A stretch of DNA of 64,000 nt from Burkholderiales bacterium GJ-E10 (GTDB lineage Bacteria > Pseudomonadota > Gammaproteobacteria > Burkholderiales > Burkholderiaceae_F). A program made the position numbers and the translations under genes. The stretch's first letter is position 1, and each line of letters begins with the position of its first letter. The stretch spans positions 759,520 to 823,519 of the forward strand of contig AP014683.1 of the NCBI GenBank assembly GCA_000828975.1. Direction: 5' to 3'. The notes beneath the pieces are model-generated. The model was not told the origin of the DNA. It ran no database searches and was given only the letters and a program-made list of their open reading frames with translations. Shown in pieces: positions 1 to 9,293 of this stretch.

Positions 1-281
1 CGTCCGAGGGCAACGGCCCGGTCGATGCGGTGTTCAAGGCGATCGAGAGCCGGGTGCGGAGCGGTTCGGAACTGCTGCTTTTCTCGGTCAATGCGATCAC
101 CACGGGCACCGAATCGCAGGGCGAGGTCACCGTGCGTCTTGCCCGGGCCGGGCGCATCGTCAACGGCGTGGGTGCGGACCTCGACATCGTCGCCGCCTCC
201 GCCAAGGCCTACTTCAACGCGCTCAACAAGCTCTACACCACCAACGAGCGGATCGACCCGCAGATCTCGATGACGCCCTGA
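1..281 (+). CDS. leuA: 2-isopropylmalate synthase, C-terminal fragment
   Basis: This is the 3' end of a gene that begins before the window; the reading frame starts at base 3. The visible 92 residues match the C-terminal LeuA allosteric domain, with an open stretch containing [13 protein letters not shown], a segment on sequence ([11 protein letters not shown]), and the end YFNALNKLY. In the family this domain binds leucine and gives feedback inhibition of the first committed step of leucine synthesis (acetyl-CoA plus 2-oxoisovalerate). The catalytic TIM barrel is outside the window. The gene ends 125 bp before rpsO, which has its own promoter-like box. The identification is from recalled family sequence and is fairly secure despite the short length. 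Confidence 0.85.
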   Translation, partial: SEGNGPVDAVFKAIESRVRSGSELLLFSVNAITTGTESQGEVTVRLARAGRIVNGVGADLDIVAASAKAYFNALNKLYTTNERIDPQISMTP

Positions 282-339
282 TCCCGTTCCGGGCGAGCCG
301 TCGGGTGATCCCGCACGGGCGTCATGGCTGAAATCGTCA

Positions 340-345
340 TATAAT
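340..345 (+). promoter_or_regulatory. Candidate -10 box for rpsO
   Basis: A perfect TATAAT lies 61 bases before the rpsO start, in the gap after leuA. No convincing -35 box is seen at the expected spacing. The position suits an independent promoter for the rpsO-pnp unit. Confidence 0.5.
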
Positions 346-406
346 CCGCGATTCCCACGGCACGGCATTCCTTCCGTGTCCGCCTGTCGAACGTAAAGGA
401 AGCATC

Positions 407-676
407 ATGGCTGTCTCCGACATCAACAAGGGCGACATCGTCGCCAAGTATCAGCGCGCCGCCAACGACACCGGGTCCCCGGAAGTCCAGGTCGCTCTTC
501 TGACCGCGCGCATCAACGAACTCACCGAACACTTCAAGGCCCATGTGAAGGATCACCACTCGCGCCGCGGCCTGCTCAAGATGGTCAGCCGCCGCCGCAA
601 GTTGCTCGACTACCTCAAGGGCCGAAACCCCGAGGCATACAAGGGCCTGATCGAGCGTCTGGGTCTGCGCAAGTAA
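407..676 (+). CDS. rpsO: 30S ribosomal protein S15
   Basis: The 89-residue product has the standard S15 length and sequence, including [31 protein letters not shown] and the C-terminal [21 protein letters not shown]-like tail. S15 is a primary binder of 16S rRNA helices in the central domain of the small subunit. The ATG is preceded by AAAGGA at 395-400, a good ribosome binding site. The gene is followed by pnp after a 191-bp GC-rich gap; rpsO-pnp adjacency is conserved in most proteobacteria. In E. coli S15 represses its own translation; whether this leader can form such a structure was not established. Confidence 0.98.
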   Translation: MAVSDINKGDIVAKYQRAANDTGSPEVQVALLTARINELTEHFKAHVKDHHSRRGLLKMVSRRRKLLDYLKGRNPEAYKGLIERLGLRK

Positions 677-867
677 GGACGCCGCCGGTGTCCGACCTCG
701 GCATCGCTCCCGCTTCTCCGCATTCTCCGTATGCCGGCTTCCGCGGCGCGGCGGTGTGCGGAGCGGGGTGCTCCCACGGGATTTCCCGCGCGCGGGCGGG
801 CGACGGGTTTGCCGCGAAAATCGGATGACGGACCGGCTGCGACGGAATTCGCGAAAGGAATGCAAAC

Positions 868-2985
868 GTGTTTGACAAAGTGACCAAGACGTTCCAGTAC
901 GGCAAGCACACGGTTCGACTGGAAACCGGAGAGATCGCACGCCAGGCCACCGGTGCGGTGATGGCGTGGGTGGGTGATACGGTCGTGCTGGCGACGGTGG
1001 TCGCGGCCAACCAGGCCAAGCCCGGTCAGGATTTCTTCCCGCTGACGGTGGATTACATCGAGAAGACCTATGCCGCGGGCAAGATCCCCGGCGGATTCTT
1101 CAAGCGCGAAGGCCGTCCCTCCGAAAAGGAGACGCTGACCTCGCGGCTGATCGACCGGCCGATCCGTCCTCTGTTCCCGGACGGCTTCTTCAATGAAGTG
1201 CAGGTCGTCATCCACGTCGTGTCCGTCGATCCCGAGATCGACCCCGACATCCCCGCGATGATCGGCACCTCGGCGGCCCTGGCGATTTCCGGGATTCCGT
1301 TCAACGGGCCGATCGGCGCCGCGCGCGTCGGCTACATCGACGGCCAGTACGTGCTCAATCCCAGCGCCGCGGAACTGAAGCAGTCGCGCCTGGATCTCGT
1401 CGTCGCCGGTACCGAGCGCGCCGTGCTGATGGTCGAGTCCGAGGCCGACCAGCTGCCGGAAGATGTGATGCTGGGCGCCGTGATGTACGGCCATGAGCAG
1501 ATGCAGGCGGTGATCAACGCGATCCACGACCTCGTCGCCGAGGCGGGCAAGCCCGTCTGGGATTGGCAGGCGCCGGCGCGCAACGAGGCGCTGCATGCCC
1601 GCCTCGAGGAATTGGCCGGGCCGGGGTACCGCGAGGCCTATCAGATCCGCAGCAAGCAGGCCCGTTCGCAGAAGCTCAAGGAAGTGGAATCGGCGGTGCG
1701 CGCCAAGCTTGCGGAAGACGCCGCGGCCGCCGGAACGACGGTCGACGAACGTGCGGTCGACGGGATCCTCTTCGACATGCAGGCGAAGATCGTTCGCAAC
1801 CAGATCCTGGCGGGCGAGCCGCGGATCGACGGGCGCGACACGCGCACGGTCCGTCCCATCGAAATCCGCCTGGGCGTGCTGCCGCGCACCCACGGTTCGG
1901 CGCTGTTCACCCGCGGGGAGACGCAGGCGCTGGTCGTCGCCACCCTGGGAACCAAGCAGGACGAGCAGATCATCGATGCGCTGCAGGGCGAGTATCGCGA
2001 TCGCTTCATGCTGCACTACAACATGCCGCCGTTCGCGACCGGCGAATGCGGCCGCGTCGGCACGCCCAAGCGGCGGGAAGTCGGCCACGGCCGGCTCGCC
2101 AAGCGTGCCCTGGTGGCGGTGCTGCCGGCGCCGGAAGAATTCCAATACTCGATCCGGGTCGTCTCGGAGATCACCGAATCCAACGGCTCCTCGTCGATGG
2201 CTTCGGTCTGCGGCGGCTGCTTGGCATTGATGGACGCAGGCGTTCCCGTCAAGGCGCACGTTGCGGGCGTCGCGATGGGCCTCATCAAGGAGGGCGGGCG
2301 CTTCGCGGTGCTGACCGACATCCTGGGCGACGAGGATCATCTCGGCGACATGGACTTCAAGGTGGCCGGTACCAGTACCGGCGTGACCGCCCTGCAGATG
2401 GACATCAAGATCGAGGGCATCACCAAGGAGATCATGCAGGTCGCCCTGGCGCAGGCGCGCGAAGGCCGCACGCACATCCTCGGCAAGATGCATGATGCGA
2501 TCACCGTGTCGCGCGGCGAATTGTCCGAATTCGCCCCCCGCATGATCCGGCTCAAGATCAATCCCGAGAAGATCCGCGACGTGATCGGCAAGGGGGGGGC
2601 GGTGATCCGAGCGCTGACCGAGGAAACCGGCACCCAGATCGACATCGAAGACGATGGTTCGATCACGATCGCCAGCGTCGACCTCGAGCGGGGTCGCGAG
2701 GCCGAGCGCCGGATCCTGGAGTTGACGGCCGAGGTCGAAGTCGGCAAGGTCTACGACGGTACGGTGCTGCGCCTGCTCGATTTCGGCGCGATCGTCCAGT
2801 TGCTGCCGGGCCGCGACGGGCTGTTGCACATCTCCCAGATCGCCAACGAGCGCGTGAACCAGGTCAGCGACTATCTCAAGGAAGGCCAGGTCGTGAAGGT
2901 CAAGGTCATCGAAGCCGACGAGAAGGGTCGTGTCCGCCTGTCGATGAAGGCGGCCGGAACGGAAGGGGCCGCGCCCGCGGCGTAA
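868..2985 (+). CDS. pnp: Polynucleotide phosphorylase
   Basis: The 705-residue product is full length for PNPase, the phosphorolytic 3'-5' exoribonuclease of the RNA degradosome. Two RNase PH-like domains occupy roughly residues 1-220 and 310-540 (for example [20 protein letters not shown] and [16 protein letters not shown]). A KH domain follows at about 555-615, with the GXXG loop in [12 protein letters not shown], and an S1 RNA-binding domain at about 623-690 ([20 protein letters not shown]). The GTG start is chosen because the family N-terminus [12 protein letters not shown] begins there, with AAAGGAA just upstream. The leader between rpsO and pnp contains inverted GC-rich stretches; in E. 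coli the equivalent region carries an RNase III hairpin used for autoregulation, but no equivalent is demonstrated here. Confidence 0.98.
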   Translation: MFDKVTKTFQYGKHTVRLETGEIARQATGAVMAWVGDTVVLATVVAANQAKPGQDFFPLTVDYIEKTYAAGKIPGGFFKREGRPSEKETLTSRLIDRPIRPLFPDGFFNEVQVVIHVVSVDPEIDPDIPAMIGTSAALAISGIPFNGPIGAARVGYIDGQYVLNPSAAELKQSRLDLVVAGTERAVLMVESEADQLPEDVMLGAVMYGHEQMQAVINAIHDLVAEAGKPVWDWQAPARNEALHARLEELAGPGYREAYQIRSKQARSQKLKEVESAVRAKLAEDAAAAGTTVDERAVDGILFDMQAKIVRNQILAGEPRIDGRDTRTVRPIEIRLGVLPRTHGSALFTRGETQALVVATLGTKQDEQIIDALQGEYRDRFMLHYNMPPFATGECGRVGTPKRREVGHGRLAKRALVAVLPAPEEFQYSIRVVSEITESNGSSSMASVCGGCLALMDAGVPVKAHVAGVAMGLIKEGGRFAVLTDILGDEDHLGDMDFKVAGTSTGVTALQMDIKIEGITKEIMQVALAQAREGRTHILGKMHDAITVSRGELSEFAPRMIRLKINPEKIRDVIGKGGAVIRALTEETGTQIDIEDDGSITIASVDLERGREAERRILELTAEVEVGKVYDGTVLRLLDFGAIVQLLPGRDGLLHISQIANERVNQVSDYLKEGQVVKVKVIEADEKGRVRLSMKAAGTEGAAPAA

Positions 2986-2991
2986 CGGTCA

Positions 2992-3014
2992 CCCTCTCCC
3001 CGCCGGGGAGAGGG
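2992..3014. repeat. GC-rich hairpin between pnp and tpiA
   Basis: A perfect 10-bp inverted repeat, CCCTCTCCCC / GGGGAGAGGG, with a three-base loop, sits just after the pnp stop. There is no T run, so it is not a classic intrinsic terminator; it could protect the 3' end of pnp mRNA. A related hairpin occurs at 43919-43942. This motif type is a common extragenic palindrome in GC-rich proteobacteria. Confidence 0.6.
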
Positions 3015-3037
3015 CCGGGGTGAAGGGGATTCGATCG

Positions 3038-3787
3038 ATGAGCATGCGTCGCAAGCTGGTCGCAGCCAACTGGAAGATGAACGGCAGCCGTGCGGAAAAC
3101 GCCCGCTGGCTGCATGCGTTCCGCGACGCGCTGCCCGCGTGCGAAACGGTGGTGTGTCCGCCGTTCGTCTATCTGTCCCAGGTGGTCGAAGGTCTGGGTG
3201 GAACGGCGGCCGAGGCCGGTGCGCAGAATTGCAGCGACCGGACGACCGGCGCCTGGACCGGCGAGGTGGCCGCCGAGATGCTCGTGGATGCCGGCGCGAA
3301 GTGGGTGATCGTCGGGCATTCGGAGCGCCGGGCCGCATACGGCGAGGGCGACGATCTGGTCGGCGGCAAGGCCGCCCGCGCGTTTGCCGCGGGCTTGCGC
3401 CCGATCGTCTGCGTGGGGGAGACCCTGGCGCAGCGCGAAGCCGGCCGGACGCAGGAGGTCGTTGCCGCGCAGCTCGATGCGGTGCTGGCGCATTGCACGC
3501 CCGCGCAACTGGTCGGCGGCGCCATTGCCTATGAACCGGTCTGGGCGATCGGAACCGGGCGCACGGCGACGCCGGAACAGGCCCAGGAGGTCCACGCCGC
3601 GATCCGTGCGCGCCTGGCGGCACGGGATGCGGGAGCGGCGGATGCGACGCGCCTGCTGTACGGCGGCAGCGTCAAGCCCGGCAACGCTGCGGAGCTTTTC
3701 CGGCAGCCGGATATCGACGGCGGCCTGATCGGTGGGGCATCACTGGTTGCGGCGGACTTTCTCGCCATTTGCGCGGCCGCGATCTGA
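3038..3787 (+). CDS. tpiA: Triosephosphate isomerase
   Basis: The enzyme interconverts dihydroxyacetone phosphate and glyceraldehyde 3-phosphate in glycolysis and gluconeogenesis. The 249-residue product has the complete active site: Asn11 and Lys13 (AANWKMNGS), His94 (VGHSERR) and Glu166 (AYEPVWAIGTG), plus the phosphate-gripping loop and the C-terminal GGSVKPGN. An upstream in-frame GTG at 3020 is possible, but the ATG at 3038 with AAGGGGAT eight bases before it fits the family N-terminus better. The gene is followed by secG after 14 bases, the usual tpiA-secG order. Confidence 0.97.
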   Translation: MSMRRKLVAANWKMNGSRAENARWLHAFRDALPACETVVCPPFVYLSQVVEGLGGTAAEAGAQNCSDRTTGAWTGEVAAEMLVDAGAKWVIVGHSERRAAYGEGDDLVGGKAARAFAAGLRPIVCVGETLAQREAGRTQEVVAAQLDAVLAHCTPAQLVGGAIAYEPVWAIGTGRTATPEQAQEVHAAIRARLAARDAGAADATRLLYGGSVKPGNAAELFRQPDIDGGLIGGASLVAADFLAICAAAI

Positions 3788-3801
3788 CGGAGACGGAAAC
3801 G

Positions 3802-4212
3802 ATGGGGTGGCTGGGAAATCTGTTGATCGTCGTCCAGGTGCTGTGCGCGGTCGCGGTCGTCATTCTGGTCCTGCTGCAGCATGGCAAGGGCGCCGACATG
3901 GGCGCGGCCTTCGGCGGCGGGGCGTCAGGAAGCCTGTTCGGTGCCACCGGATCGGCAAACTTCCTGTCCCGCAGCACGGCGGTGGCTGCGACGATTTTCT
4001 TCATTGCAACGATCGGGCTCGCGTACACCTCTACGTCGCTGCGGGGTGGCCACGAGGCCTCCGGCGGCGTGATGAGCGGGTACCACCCGACCGGCGATGG
4101 GGCGGCCGTGCCGGCGGCGCCGACCGGTACGAAGAACGGCGGCGCGGCGGTGCCGCAGAATGGCAACGCCGCCAACGCGGGGAAAGAGAAAAGCACGGAG
4201 ATTCCGAAGTAG
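3802..4212 (+). CDS. secG: Protein-export membrane protein SecG
   Basis: SecG is the small subunit of the SecYEG translocon in the inner membrane. The 136-residue product has two hydrophobic helices (about residues 4-24 and 52-72) separated by the characteristic glycine-rich loop (GADMGAAFGGGASGSLFG). The C-terminal tail is low-complexity, rich in Gly, Ala, Asn and Lys, and variable in the family. An in-frame upstream start at 3769 lies inside tpiA; ATG 3802 starts at the first membrane helix, as expected. tRNA-Leu lies 35 bases downstream. Confidence 0.95.
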   Translation: MGWLGNLLIVVQVLCAVAVVILVLLQHGKGADMGAAFGGGASGSLFGATGSANFLSRSTAVAATIFFIATIGLAYTSTSLRGGHEASGGVMSGYHPTGDGAAVPAAPTGTKNGGAAVPQNGNAANAGKEKSTEIPK

Positions 4213-4228
4213 GGTAACCAATTCGGGG

Positions 4229-4234
4229 TAGAAT
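4229..4234 (+). promoter_or_regulatory. Candidate -10 box for tRNA-Leu
   Basis: TAGAAT followed by a GC-rich TTCCGCGCC stretch occurs 14 bases before the tRNA. This resembles the -10 and discriminator of stable-RNA promoters. No clear -35 is visible, and co-transcription from secG is also possible. Confidence 0.4.
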
Positions 4235-4247
4235 TCCGCGCCAATTT

Positions 4248-4332
4248 GCCGACGTGGTGGAATTGGTAGACACACCATCTTGAGGGGGTGGCGGCGCAAG
4301 CCGTGCGAGTTCGAGTCTCGCCGTCGGCACCA
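4248..4332 (+). tRNA. tRNA-Leu, anticodon GAG
   Basis: The 85-nt sequence folds as a class II tRNA with acceptor stem GCCGACG pairing with CGTCGGC, a D loop (TTGGTAGA), an anticodon loop reading CTTGAGG, a long variable arm, a T arm (GTTCGAGTC) and an encoded CCA end. It closely follows the layout of E. coli tRNA-Leu(GAG). It lies between secG and the nuo operon, the arrangement common in Burkholderiales. Confidence 0.97.
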
Positions 4333-4670
4333 AAGTGGCGCGGTACCGTGGATCCGCAGAACCGGAAGGAAATAGGATCCCGGGAGTGCGGGTTACGGTA
4401 AGTGGTTTTCATTGTGTTTGGTGTGCATGATGTCCATCAAACGGGCGCGCAGCGAGCAAGTGTCCTCGGGGCGGCTGGCTGCGCGGTAGGCGTCGACTTG
4501 CTCGCGGACATCGCCACGGCGACCGTCCGAAAAAGATGGCAGGCGACGGAGGGGGAGCTGGCCGAAGGTGGACCCTCGGCGGCTCGTGTCGGATTTTGGG
4601 CTGCGAAAGGCCCGTTCACGCCCCGATGAATCGGAATGCGGCGTGGGCGAGCCAGAGGAACGGGTGACTT
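4333..4670 (+). other. 338-bp non-coding leader upstream of nuoA
   Basis: No convincing gene is seen. The region probably holds the nuo promoter. It contains a perfect 10-bp inverted repeat, GCGAGCAAGT at 4452-4461 and ACTTGCTCGC at 4496-4505, able to form a long-loop hairpin or act as paired binding sites. An open frame at 4402-4629 has no recognisable domain and no good ribosome binding site, so it is not called. Confidence 0.5.
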
Positions 4671-5036
4671 GTGGATCTCGGGACCTATCTTCCGGTACTG
4701 ATCTTTCTCGTCGTCGGCGCCGTGATCGGCGTGGCACCGATGGCGCTCGGCGCATTGGTCGGCCCGCATCGCCCGGATCCGGAGAAGCTCTCGCCCTACG
4801 AGTGCGGATTCGAAGCGTTCGAGGACGCACGCATGAAGTTCGACGTGCGCTATTACCTCGTTGCCATCCTCTTCATCCTCTTCGATCTGGAAGTCGCATT
4901 CCTGTTTCCCTGGGCCGCGTCCGTCGGTTCGCTGGGGCACTGGAGCGTAGGCTTCTGGTCGATGATGATCTTTCTCGGCATCCTCACCGTGGGGTTCCTC
5001 TACGAGTGGAAGAAGGGTGCGCTCGAATGGGAATGA
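4671..5036 (+). CDS. nuoA: NADH-quinone oxidoreductase subunit A
   Basis: NuoA is a small membrane-arm subunit of complex I near the quinone site. The 121-residue product has three hydrophobic helices and the conserved loop [20 protein letters not shown], which includes the reactive cysteine seen across the family. The GTG start is supported by AGAGGAA about 13 bases upstream and by the family N-terminus. It is the first gene of a 14-gene operon running to nuoN, so transcription of the whole complex is probably driven from the leader at 4333-4670. Confidence 0.97.
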   Translation: MDLGTYLPVLIFLVVGAVIGVAPMALGALVGPHRPDPEKLSPYECGFEAFEDARMKFDVRYYLVAILFILFDLEVAFLFPWAASVGSLGHWSVGFWSMMIFLGILTVGFLYEWKKGALEWE

Positions 5037-5069
5037 CGGGTTCCGTTTGCGCCTGGGAGATTTGAACCG

Positions 5070-5546
5070 GTGGCTATCGAAGGCAAGCTCGAACAGGGTT
5101 TCATCACGACCAGCGCCGACGCGGTCATCAACTGGGCCCGGACCGGCTCGTTGTGGCCGATGACGTTCGGCCTGGCCTGCTGCGCGGTGGAGATGATGCA
5201 CGCCGGCGCGGCGCGGTACGACCTCGACCGGTTCGGCGTCGTGTTTCGCCCGAGTCCGCGTCAGTCCGATCTCATGATCGTCGCCGGAACCCTATGCAAC
5301 AAGATGGCTCCGGCGCTGCGCAAGGTCTACGACCAGATGCCCGAGCCGCGCTGGGTGATCTCGATGGGATCGTGCGCGAATGGCGGGGGGTATTACCACT
5401 ATTCCTACTCGGTGGTCCGCGGCTGCGATCGCATCGTGCCCGTGGACATCTATGTGCCCGGGTGCCCGCCGACCGCGGAAGCCCTGCTCTACGGGGTGAT
5501 CCAGTTGCAGAACAAGATCCGCCGCACGAACACCATCGCCCGGTGA
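5070..5546 (+). CDS. nuoB: NADH-quinone oxidoreductase subunit B
   Basis: NuoB carries the terminal iron-sulfur cluster N2 that donates electrons to quinone. All four ligand cysteines are present: the adjacent pair Cys37-Cys38 ([10 protein letters not shown]), Cys102 (MGSCANGG) and Cys132 ([11 protein letters not shown]). At 158 residues it has the usual length. The GTG start gives [11 protein letters not shown], matching family N-termini. The gene lies 33 bases after nuoA and 7 bases before nuoC. Confidence 0.98.
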   Translation: MAIEGKLEQGFITTSADAVINWARTGSLWPMTFGLACCAVEMMHAGAARYDLDRFGVVFRPSPRQSDLMIVAGTLCNKMAPALRKVYDQMPEPRWVISMGSCANGGGYYHYSYSVVRGCDRIVPVDIYVPGCPPTAEALLYGVIQLQNKIRRTNTIAR

Positions 5547-5553
5547 GCCAACG

Positions 5554-6162
5554 ATGAATGGAATCGGAGAACTTGCGCAACGCTTGCGCGACGGACTGGG
5601 CGCGCAGGCGCTGTCGGTCGATACAGCGCTCGACGAAGTGACCGTGACGGTTCGTGCTGCCGACTGGCGGGAGGTGTCGCTGCGGCTGCGCGATGACCCG
5701 CAATTCGGCTTCGAACAACTCATCGATCTGTGCGGGATCGACTATCTCGAATACGGCAACGGCGAGCGCGGCACGCTTCCCGGCGAGGGCCGGTTCGCGG
5801 TGGTGATGCATCTGCTGTCGCTGGCCAACAACCGGCGCGTGCGCGTGCGGGCGTTCTGCCCTTCCGACGACCTGCCGCTGGTTGCGTCGCTGGTCGAGGT
5901 ATGGCCGGCGGCCGGTTGGTACGAGCGCGAAGCGTTTGACCTCTTCGGCATCGTTTTCGAGGGCAACCCCGATCTGCGCCGTATCCTCACGGATTACGGT
6001 TTCGTCGGATATCCGTTCCGGCGCGATTTCCCGGTTTCCGGACACGTCGAGATGCGCTACGACCCGCAGTTGCGGCGCGTGATCTACCAGCCGGTGACCA
6101 TCGAGCCGCGCGAGAACACGCCGCGCGTGATCCGCGAAGAGCATTACGCGCAGGATAAGTGA
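5554..6162 (+). CDS. nuoC: NADH-quinone oxidoreductase subunit C
   Basis: This is the 202-residue, 30-kDa-type subunit of the complex I connecting module. It shows the conserved [20 protein letters not shown] segment and the GHVEMRYD region near the C-terminus. In this organism nuoC and nuoD are separate genes, unlike the fused nuoCD of E. coli; only three bases separate them. Confidence 0.97.
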   Translation: MNGIGELAQRLRDGLGAQALSVDTALDEVTVTVRAADWREVSLRLRDDPQFGFEQLIDLCGIDYLEYGNGERGTLPGEGRFAVVMHLLSLANNRRVRVRAFCPSDDLPLVASLVEVWPAAGWYEREAFDLFGIVFEGNPDLRRILTDYGFVGYPFRRDFPVSGHVEMRYDPQLRRVIYQPVTIEPRENTPRVIREEHYAQDK

Positions 6163-6165
6163 GTC

Positions 6166-7419
6166 ATGGCGGAAATTCGGAATTACACCCTGAACTTTGG
6201 TCCGCAGCATCCGTCGGCGCACGGGGTGCTGCGCCTGGTGCTGGAACTCGACGGCGAGGTGATCCGCCGCGCCGATCCGCATATCGGACTCCTGCACCGC
6301 GCGACCGAGAAGCTTGCCGAGACGCGCACCTACCTGCAGTCCGTGCCCTACATGGACCGCCTCGACTACGTCTCGATGATGTGCAACGAGCACGCCTACG
6401 TCATGACGATCGAGCGCATGCTGGGCATCGAAGTGCCGATCCGTGCGCAGTACATCCGCGTGATGTACGACGAGATCACCCGCCTGCTGAATCACCTGCT
6501 GTGGATCGGCGGCCATGCGCTCGACGTCGGCGCGATGGCGGTGTTCCTCTACGCGTTCCGGGAGCGCGAGGACCTCTTCGACATGTACGAGGCGGCCTCG
6601 GGCGCGCGCATGCACGCGGCGTATTACCGGCCCGGCGGCGTGTACCGCGATCTGCCGGATGCGATGCCGCAGTACCGCACCGACCAGGGCTGGTCCGAAG
6701 GCGATGCGCGGCGGCGCAACGAGAACCGCCAGGGTTCGCTGCTCGATTTCATCGATGATTTCACGCGGCGCTTCCCGGCCCTCGTCGATGAATACGAGAC
6801 GCTGCTCACCGACAATCGGATCTGGAAACAGCGGTTGGTCGGAATCGGCGTGGTCGAACCGGAAAAGGCCCTGGCCTGGGGGTTCACCGGCCCGATGCTG
6901 CGCGGCTCGGGGGTCGCATGGGATCTGCGCAAGAAGCAGCCCTACGAGGTCTACGACCGCCTCGACTTCGACATTCCGGTGGGCAAGACCGGCGACAGCT
7001 ATGACCGCTACCTCGTGCGGGTCGAGGAGATGCGGCAGAGCAACCGCATCATCCAGCAGTGCGTCGCCTGGCTGCGCGCCAATCCGGGCCCGGTCATCAC
7101 CGACAACCACAAGGTCGCACCGCCCGACCGGGTTGGAATGAAGACCAACATGGAAGAGCTGATCCACCATTTCAAGCTTTTTTCGGAAGGCTTCCATGTG
7201 CCGCCGGGCGAAGCGTATGCGGCGGTGGAGCACCCGAAGGGCGAATTCGGCATCTACCTCGTGAGCGACGGCGCCAACAAGCCGTATCGCCTCAAGATCC
7301 GCGCGCCCGGGTTTGCGCATTTGCAGGGGTTGGACGAAATGGCGCGTGGCCACATGATTGCCGATGCGGTGACGATCATCGGCACCCAGGACATCGTGTT
7401 CGGGGAGATCGACCGATGA
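6166..7419 (+). CDS. nuoD: NADH-quinone oxidoreductase subunit D
   Basis: NuoD is the 49-kDa-type subunit that forms the quinone pocket with NuoB. The 417-residue product begins with the typical [20 protein letters not shown], contains [14 protein letters not shown] and MCNEHAYV, and ends with the DIVFGEIDR that is nearly invariant in the family. The stop codon overlaps the nuoE start in an ATGA arrangement, indicating translational coupling. Confidence 0.98.
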   Translation: MAEIRNYTLNFGPQHPSAHGVLRLVLELDGEVIRRADPHIGLLHRATEKLAETRTYLQSVPYMDRLDYVSMMCNEHAYVMTIERMLGIEVPIRAQYIRVMYDEITRLLNHLLWIGGHALDVGAMAVFLYAFREREDLFDMYEAASGARMHAAYYRPGGVYRDLPDAMPQYRTDQGWSEGDARRRNENRQGSLLDFIDDFTRRFPALVDEYETLLTDNRIWKQRLVGIGVVEPEKALAWGFTGPMLRGSGVAWDLRKKQPYEVYDRLDFDIPVGKTGDSYDRYLVRVEEMRQSNRIIQQCVAWLRANPGPVITDNHKVAPPDRVGMKTNMEELIHHFKLFSEGFHVPPGEAYAAVEHPKGEFGIYLVSDGANKPYRLKIRAPGFAHLQGLDEMARGHMIADAVTIIGTQDIVFGEIDR

Positions 7420-7988
7420 GCGGCGACAGCACCCGGGAAGCGGGGGCGGAGGACGATCTCGTGCCCGCGCCGCGGCGCCTGTCGGAGGCAGCGCTGCAGC
7501 GGATCGAGCGCGAGACGAGGAAGTTTCCGCCGGAACAGCGGCAGTCGGCCGTGATCCCCGCGCTGGCCATTGCGCAGGACGAGTTCGGCTGGCTGTCGAC
7601 CGAGACCATCGAGGAAGTGGCCAACCTGCTGGGCATGCCGCCGGTGGCGGCCTATGAGGTGGCGACCTTCTATCACATGTTCCATCGCGCTCCGGTCGGG
7701 CGCAACAAGATCACCTTGTGCACCAACCTTCCCTGCGCGCTGTCGGGCGCGGGGCGGGCGGCGGCACGCCTGAAGGAGCGTCTTGGCATCGATTTCGGCG
7801 AGACCACCGCCGACGGCTGCTTCACGCTGGTGGAAGGCGAGTGCCTGGGAGCCTGCGGCGACGCGCCGGTGCTCCTGCACAACAACAAGCGGATGTGCAG
7901 TTTCCTGGACGATGACAAGAAGATCGATGCGCTGATCGAATCCTTGCGCGCCGAGGGGGCCGCTTCGGACGGCGAGGGGGGTGTATGA
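7416..7988 (+). CDS. nuoE: NADH-quinone oxidoreductase subunit E
   Basis: NuoE is the 24-kDa-type subunit holding [2Fe-2S] cluster N1a. The 190-residue product has the thioredoxin-like ligand set Cys102 and Cys107 (CTNLPC), then Cys143 and Cys147 ([11 protein letters not shown]). An acidic N-terminal extension of about 25 residues precedes the conserved core. The start is the ATG overlapping the nuoD stop; the stop in turn overlaps the nuoF start. Confidence 0.97.
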   Translation: MSGDSTREAGAEDDLVPAPRRLSEAALQRIERETRKFPPEQRQSAVIPALAIAQDEFGWLSTETIEEVANLLGMPPVAAYEVATFYHMFHRAPVGRNKITLCTNLPCALSGAGRAAARLKERLGIDFGETTADGCFTLVEGECLGACGDAPVLLHNNKRMCSFLDDDKKIDALIESLRAEGAASDGEGGV

Positions 7989-9286
7989 GCGATCGGGTCA
8001 CCTTTCACGGGCGCCACATCAATCCCATCCTGCTCGCCGATCTGGACGGAAGCAACTGGCGCCTGCGCGACTATGAACGCCGCGGCGGCTACGCGGCGCT
8101 GCGCCGCATCCTCAGCGAGGGCATGGCGCCGGACGCCGTCGTGGCGGAACTGAAGAAGTCCGCGCTGCGCGGACGCGGCGGCGCGGGGTTCTCGACCGGC
8201 ATGAAGTGGAGCTTCATGCCCAAGAACGTGCCGGGGCCGAAGTACATCGTCTGCAATTCCGACGAAGGTGAGCCGGGCACGTTCAAGGACCGCGATCTGC
8301 TGCGCTACAACCCACACGCGGTGATCGAGGGCATGATCATCGGCGGCTATGCCATCGGCGCGACGGCGGGCTACAACTATATCCACGGCGAGATCTGGGA
8401 CGTCTACGAACGCTTCCAGGAGGCGCTCGACGAAGCCTACGCGGCCGGACTGCTCGGCAGGAACATCCTCGGTTCGGAGTTCTCATTCGACTGCTACACG
8501 ACCCACGGCTGGGGTGCATACATCTGTGGCGAGGAAACGGCGCTGCTCGAGTCGATCGAGGGAAAGAAGGGGCAACCCCGCTTCAAGCCGCCGTTCCCGG
8601 CGCTGGTCGGTCTCTACGGCCGCCCGACCACGATCAACAACACCGAGACTTTCGCCGCCGTACCGTGGATCTTCCGCAACAGCGGCGACGCCTTCCTGGC
8701 CCTGGGCAAACCCAACAACGGCGGGACCAAGATCTTCTCGGTTTCGGGCGACGTGCAGCGTCCCGGCAATTACGAAGTGCCCCTCGGCACGCCGTTCGCG
8801 ACGCTGCTCGAACTCGCGGGCGGCATGCGCGGCGGCGCGATCAAGGCGGTGATTCCCGGCGGTTCGTCGATGCCCGTGCTGCCTGGCGCGGTGATGATGG
8901 ACCTGACGCTCGACTACGAGACGATCGCCAAGGCCGGATCGATGCTCGGATCGGGCGCGGTGATCGTGATGAACGACACCCGTTGCATGGTGCGCTGCCT
9001 GGAGCGGCTGTCGTATTTCTACCAGAACGAGTCCTGCGGCCAGTGCACGCCCTGCCGCGAGGGTACGGGCTGGCTGTATCGGGTGATGCACCGGATCGAG
9101 CACGGGCAGGGACGCCCGGAGGACATCGATCTGCTCGATTCCGTGGCGGAGAACATCCAGGGACGCACCATCTGTGCGCTGGGCGACGCGGCAGCGATGC
9201 CGGTGCGCTCCTTCATCAAGCATTTCCGGGCCGAGTTCGAGCACCACATCGAACACAAGCAGTGCCTGGTACCGGACTACGTGTGA
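7985..9286 (+). CDS. nuoF: NADH-quinone oxidoreductase subunit F
   Basis: NuoF binds NADH and FMN and carries [4Fe-4S] cluster N3, so it is the electron entry point of complex I. The 433-residue product has the glycine-rich [15 protein letters not shown] loop at about residues 63-77, an [10 protein letters not shown]-type FMN segment, and the cluster ligands Cys351, Cys354 and Cys357 ([14 protein letters not shown]) with a fourth cysteine in TICALGD. Its start overlaps the nuoE stop by four bases. Confidence 0.98.
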   Translation: MSDRVTFHGRHINPILLADLDGSNWRLRDYERRGGYAALRRILSEGMAPDAVVAELKKSALRGRGGAGFSTGMKWSFMPKNVPGPKYIVCNSDEGEPGTFKDRDLLRYNPHAVIEGMIIGGYAIGATAGYNYIHGEIWDVYERFQEALDEAYAAGLLGRNILGSEFSFDCYTTHGWGAYICGEETALLESIEGKKGQPRFKPPFPALVGLYGRPTTINNTETFAAVPWIFRNSGDAFLALGKPNNGGTKIFSVSGDVQRPGNYEVPLGTPFATLLELAGGMRGGAIKAVIPGGSSMPVLPGAVMMDLTLDYETIAKAGSMLGSGAVIVMNDTRCMVRCLERLSYFYQNESCGQCTPCREGTGWLYRVMHRIEHGQGRPEDIDLLDSVAENIQGRTICALGDAAAMPVRSFIKHFRAEFEHHIEHKQCLVPDYV

Positions 9287-9293
9287 CGACGCG

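Noticed and set aside
610-2829. A 739-residue minus-strand open frame
   Set aside because: It lies fully antisense to pnp and has no recognisable domain.
4402-4629. A 75-residue open frame in the nuo leader
   Set aside because: There is no ribosome binding site, domain or conserved context.
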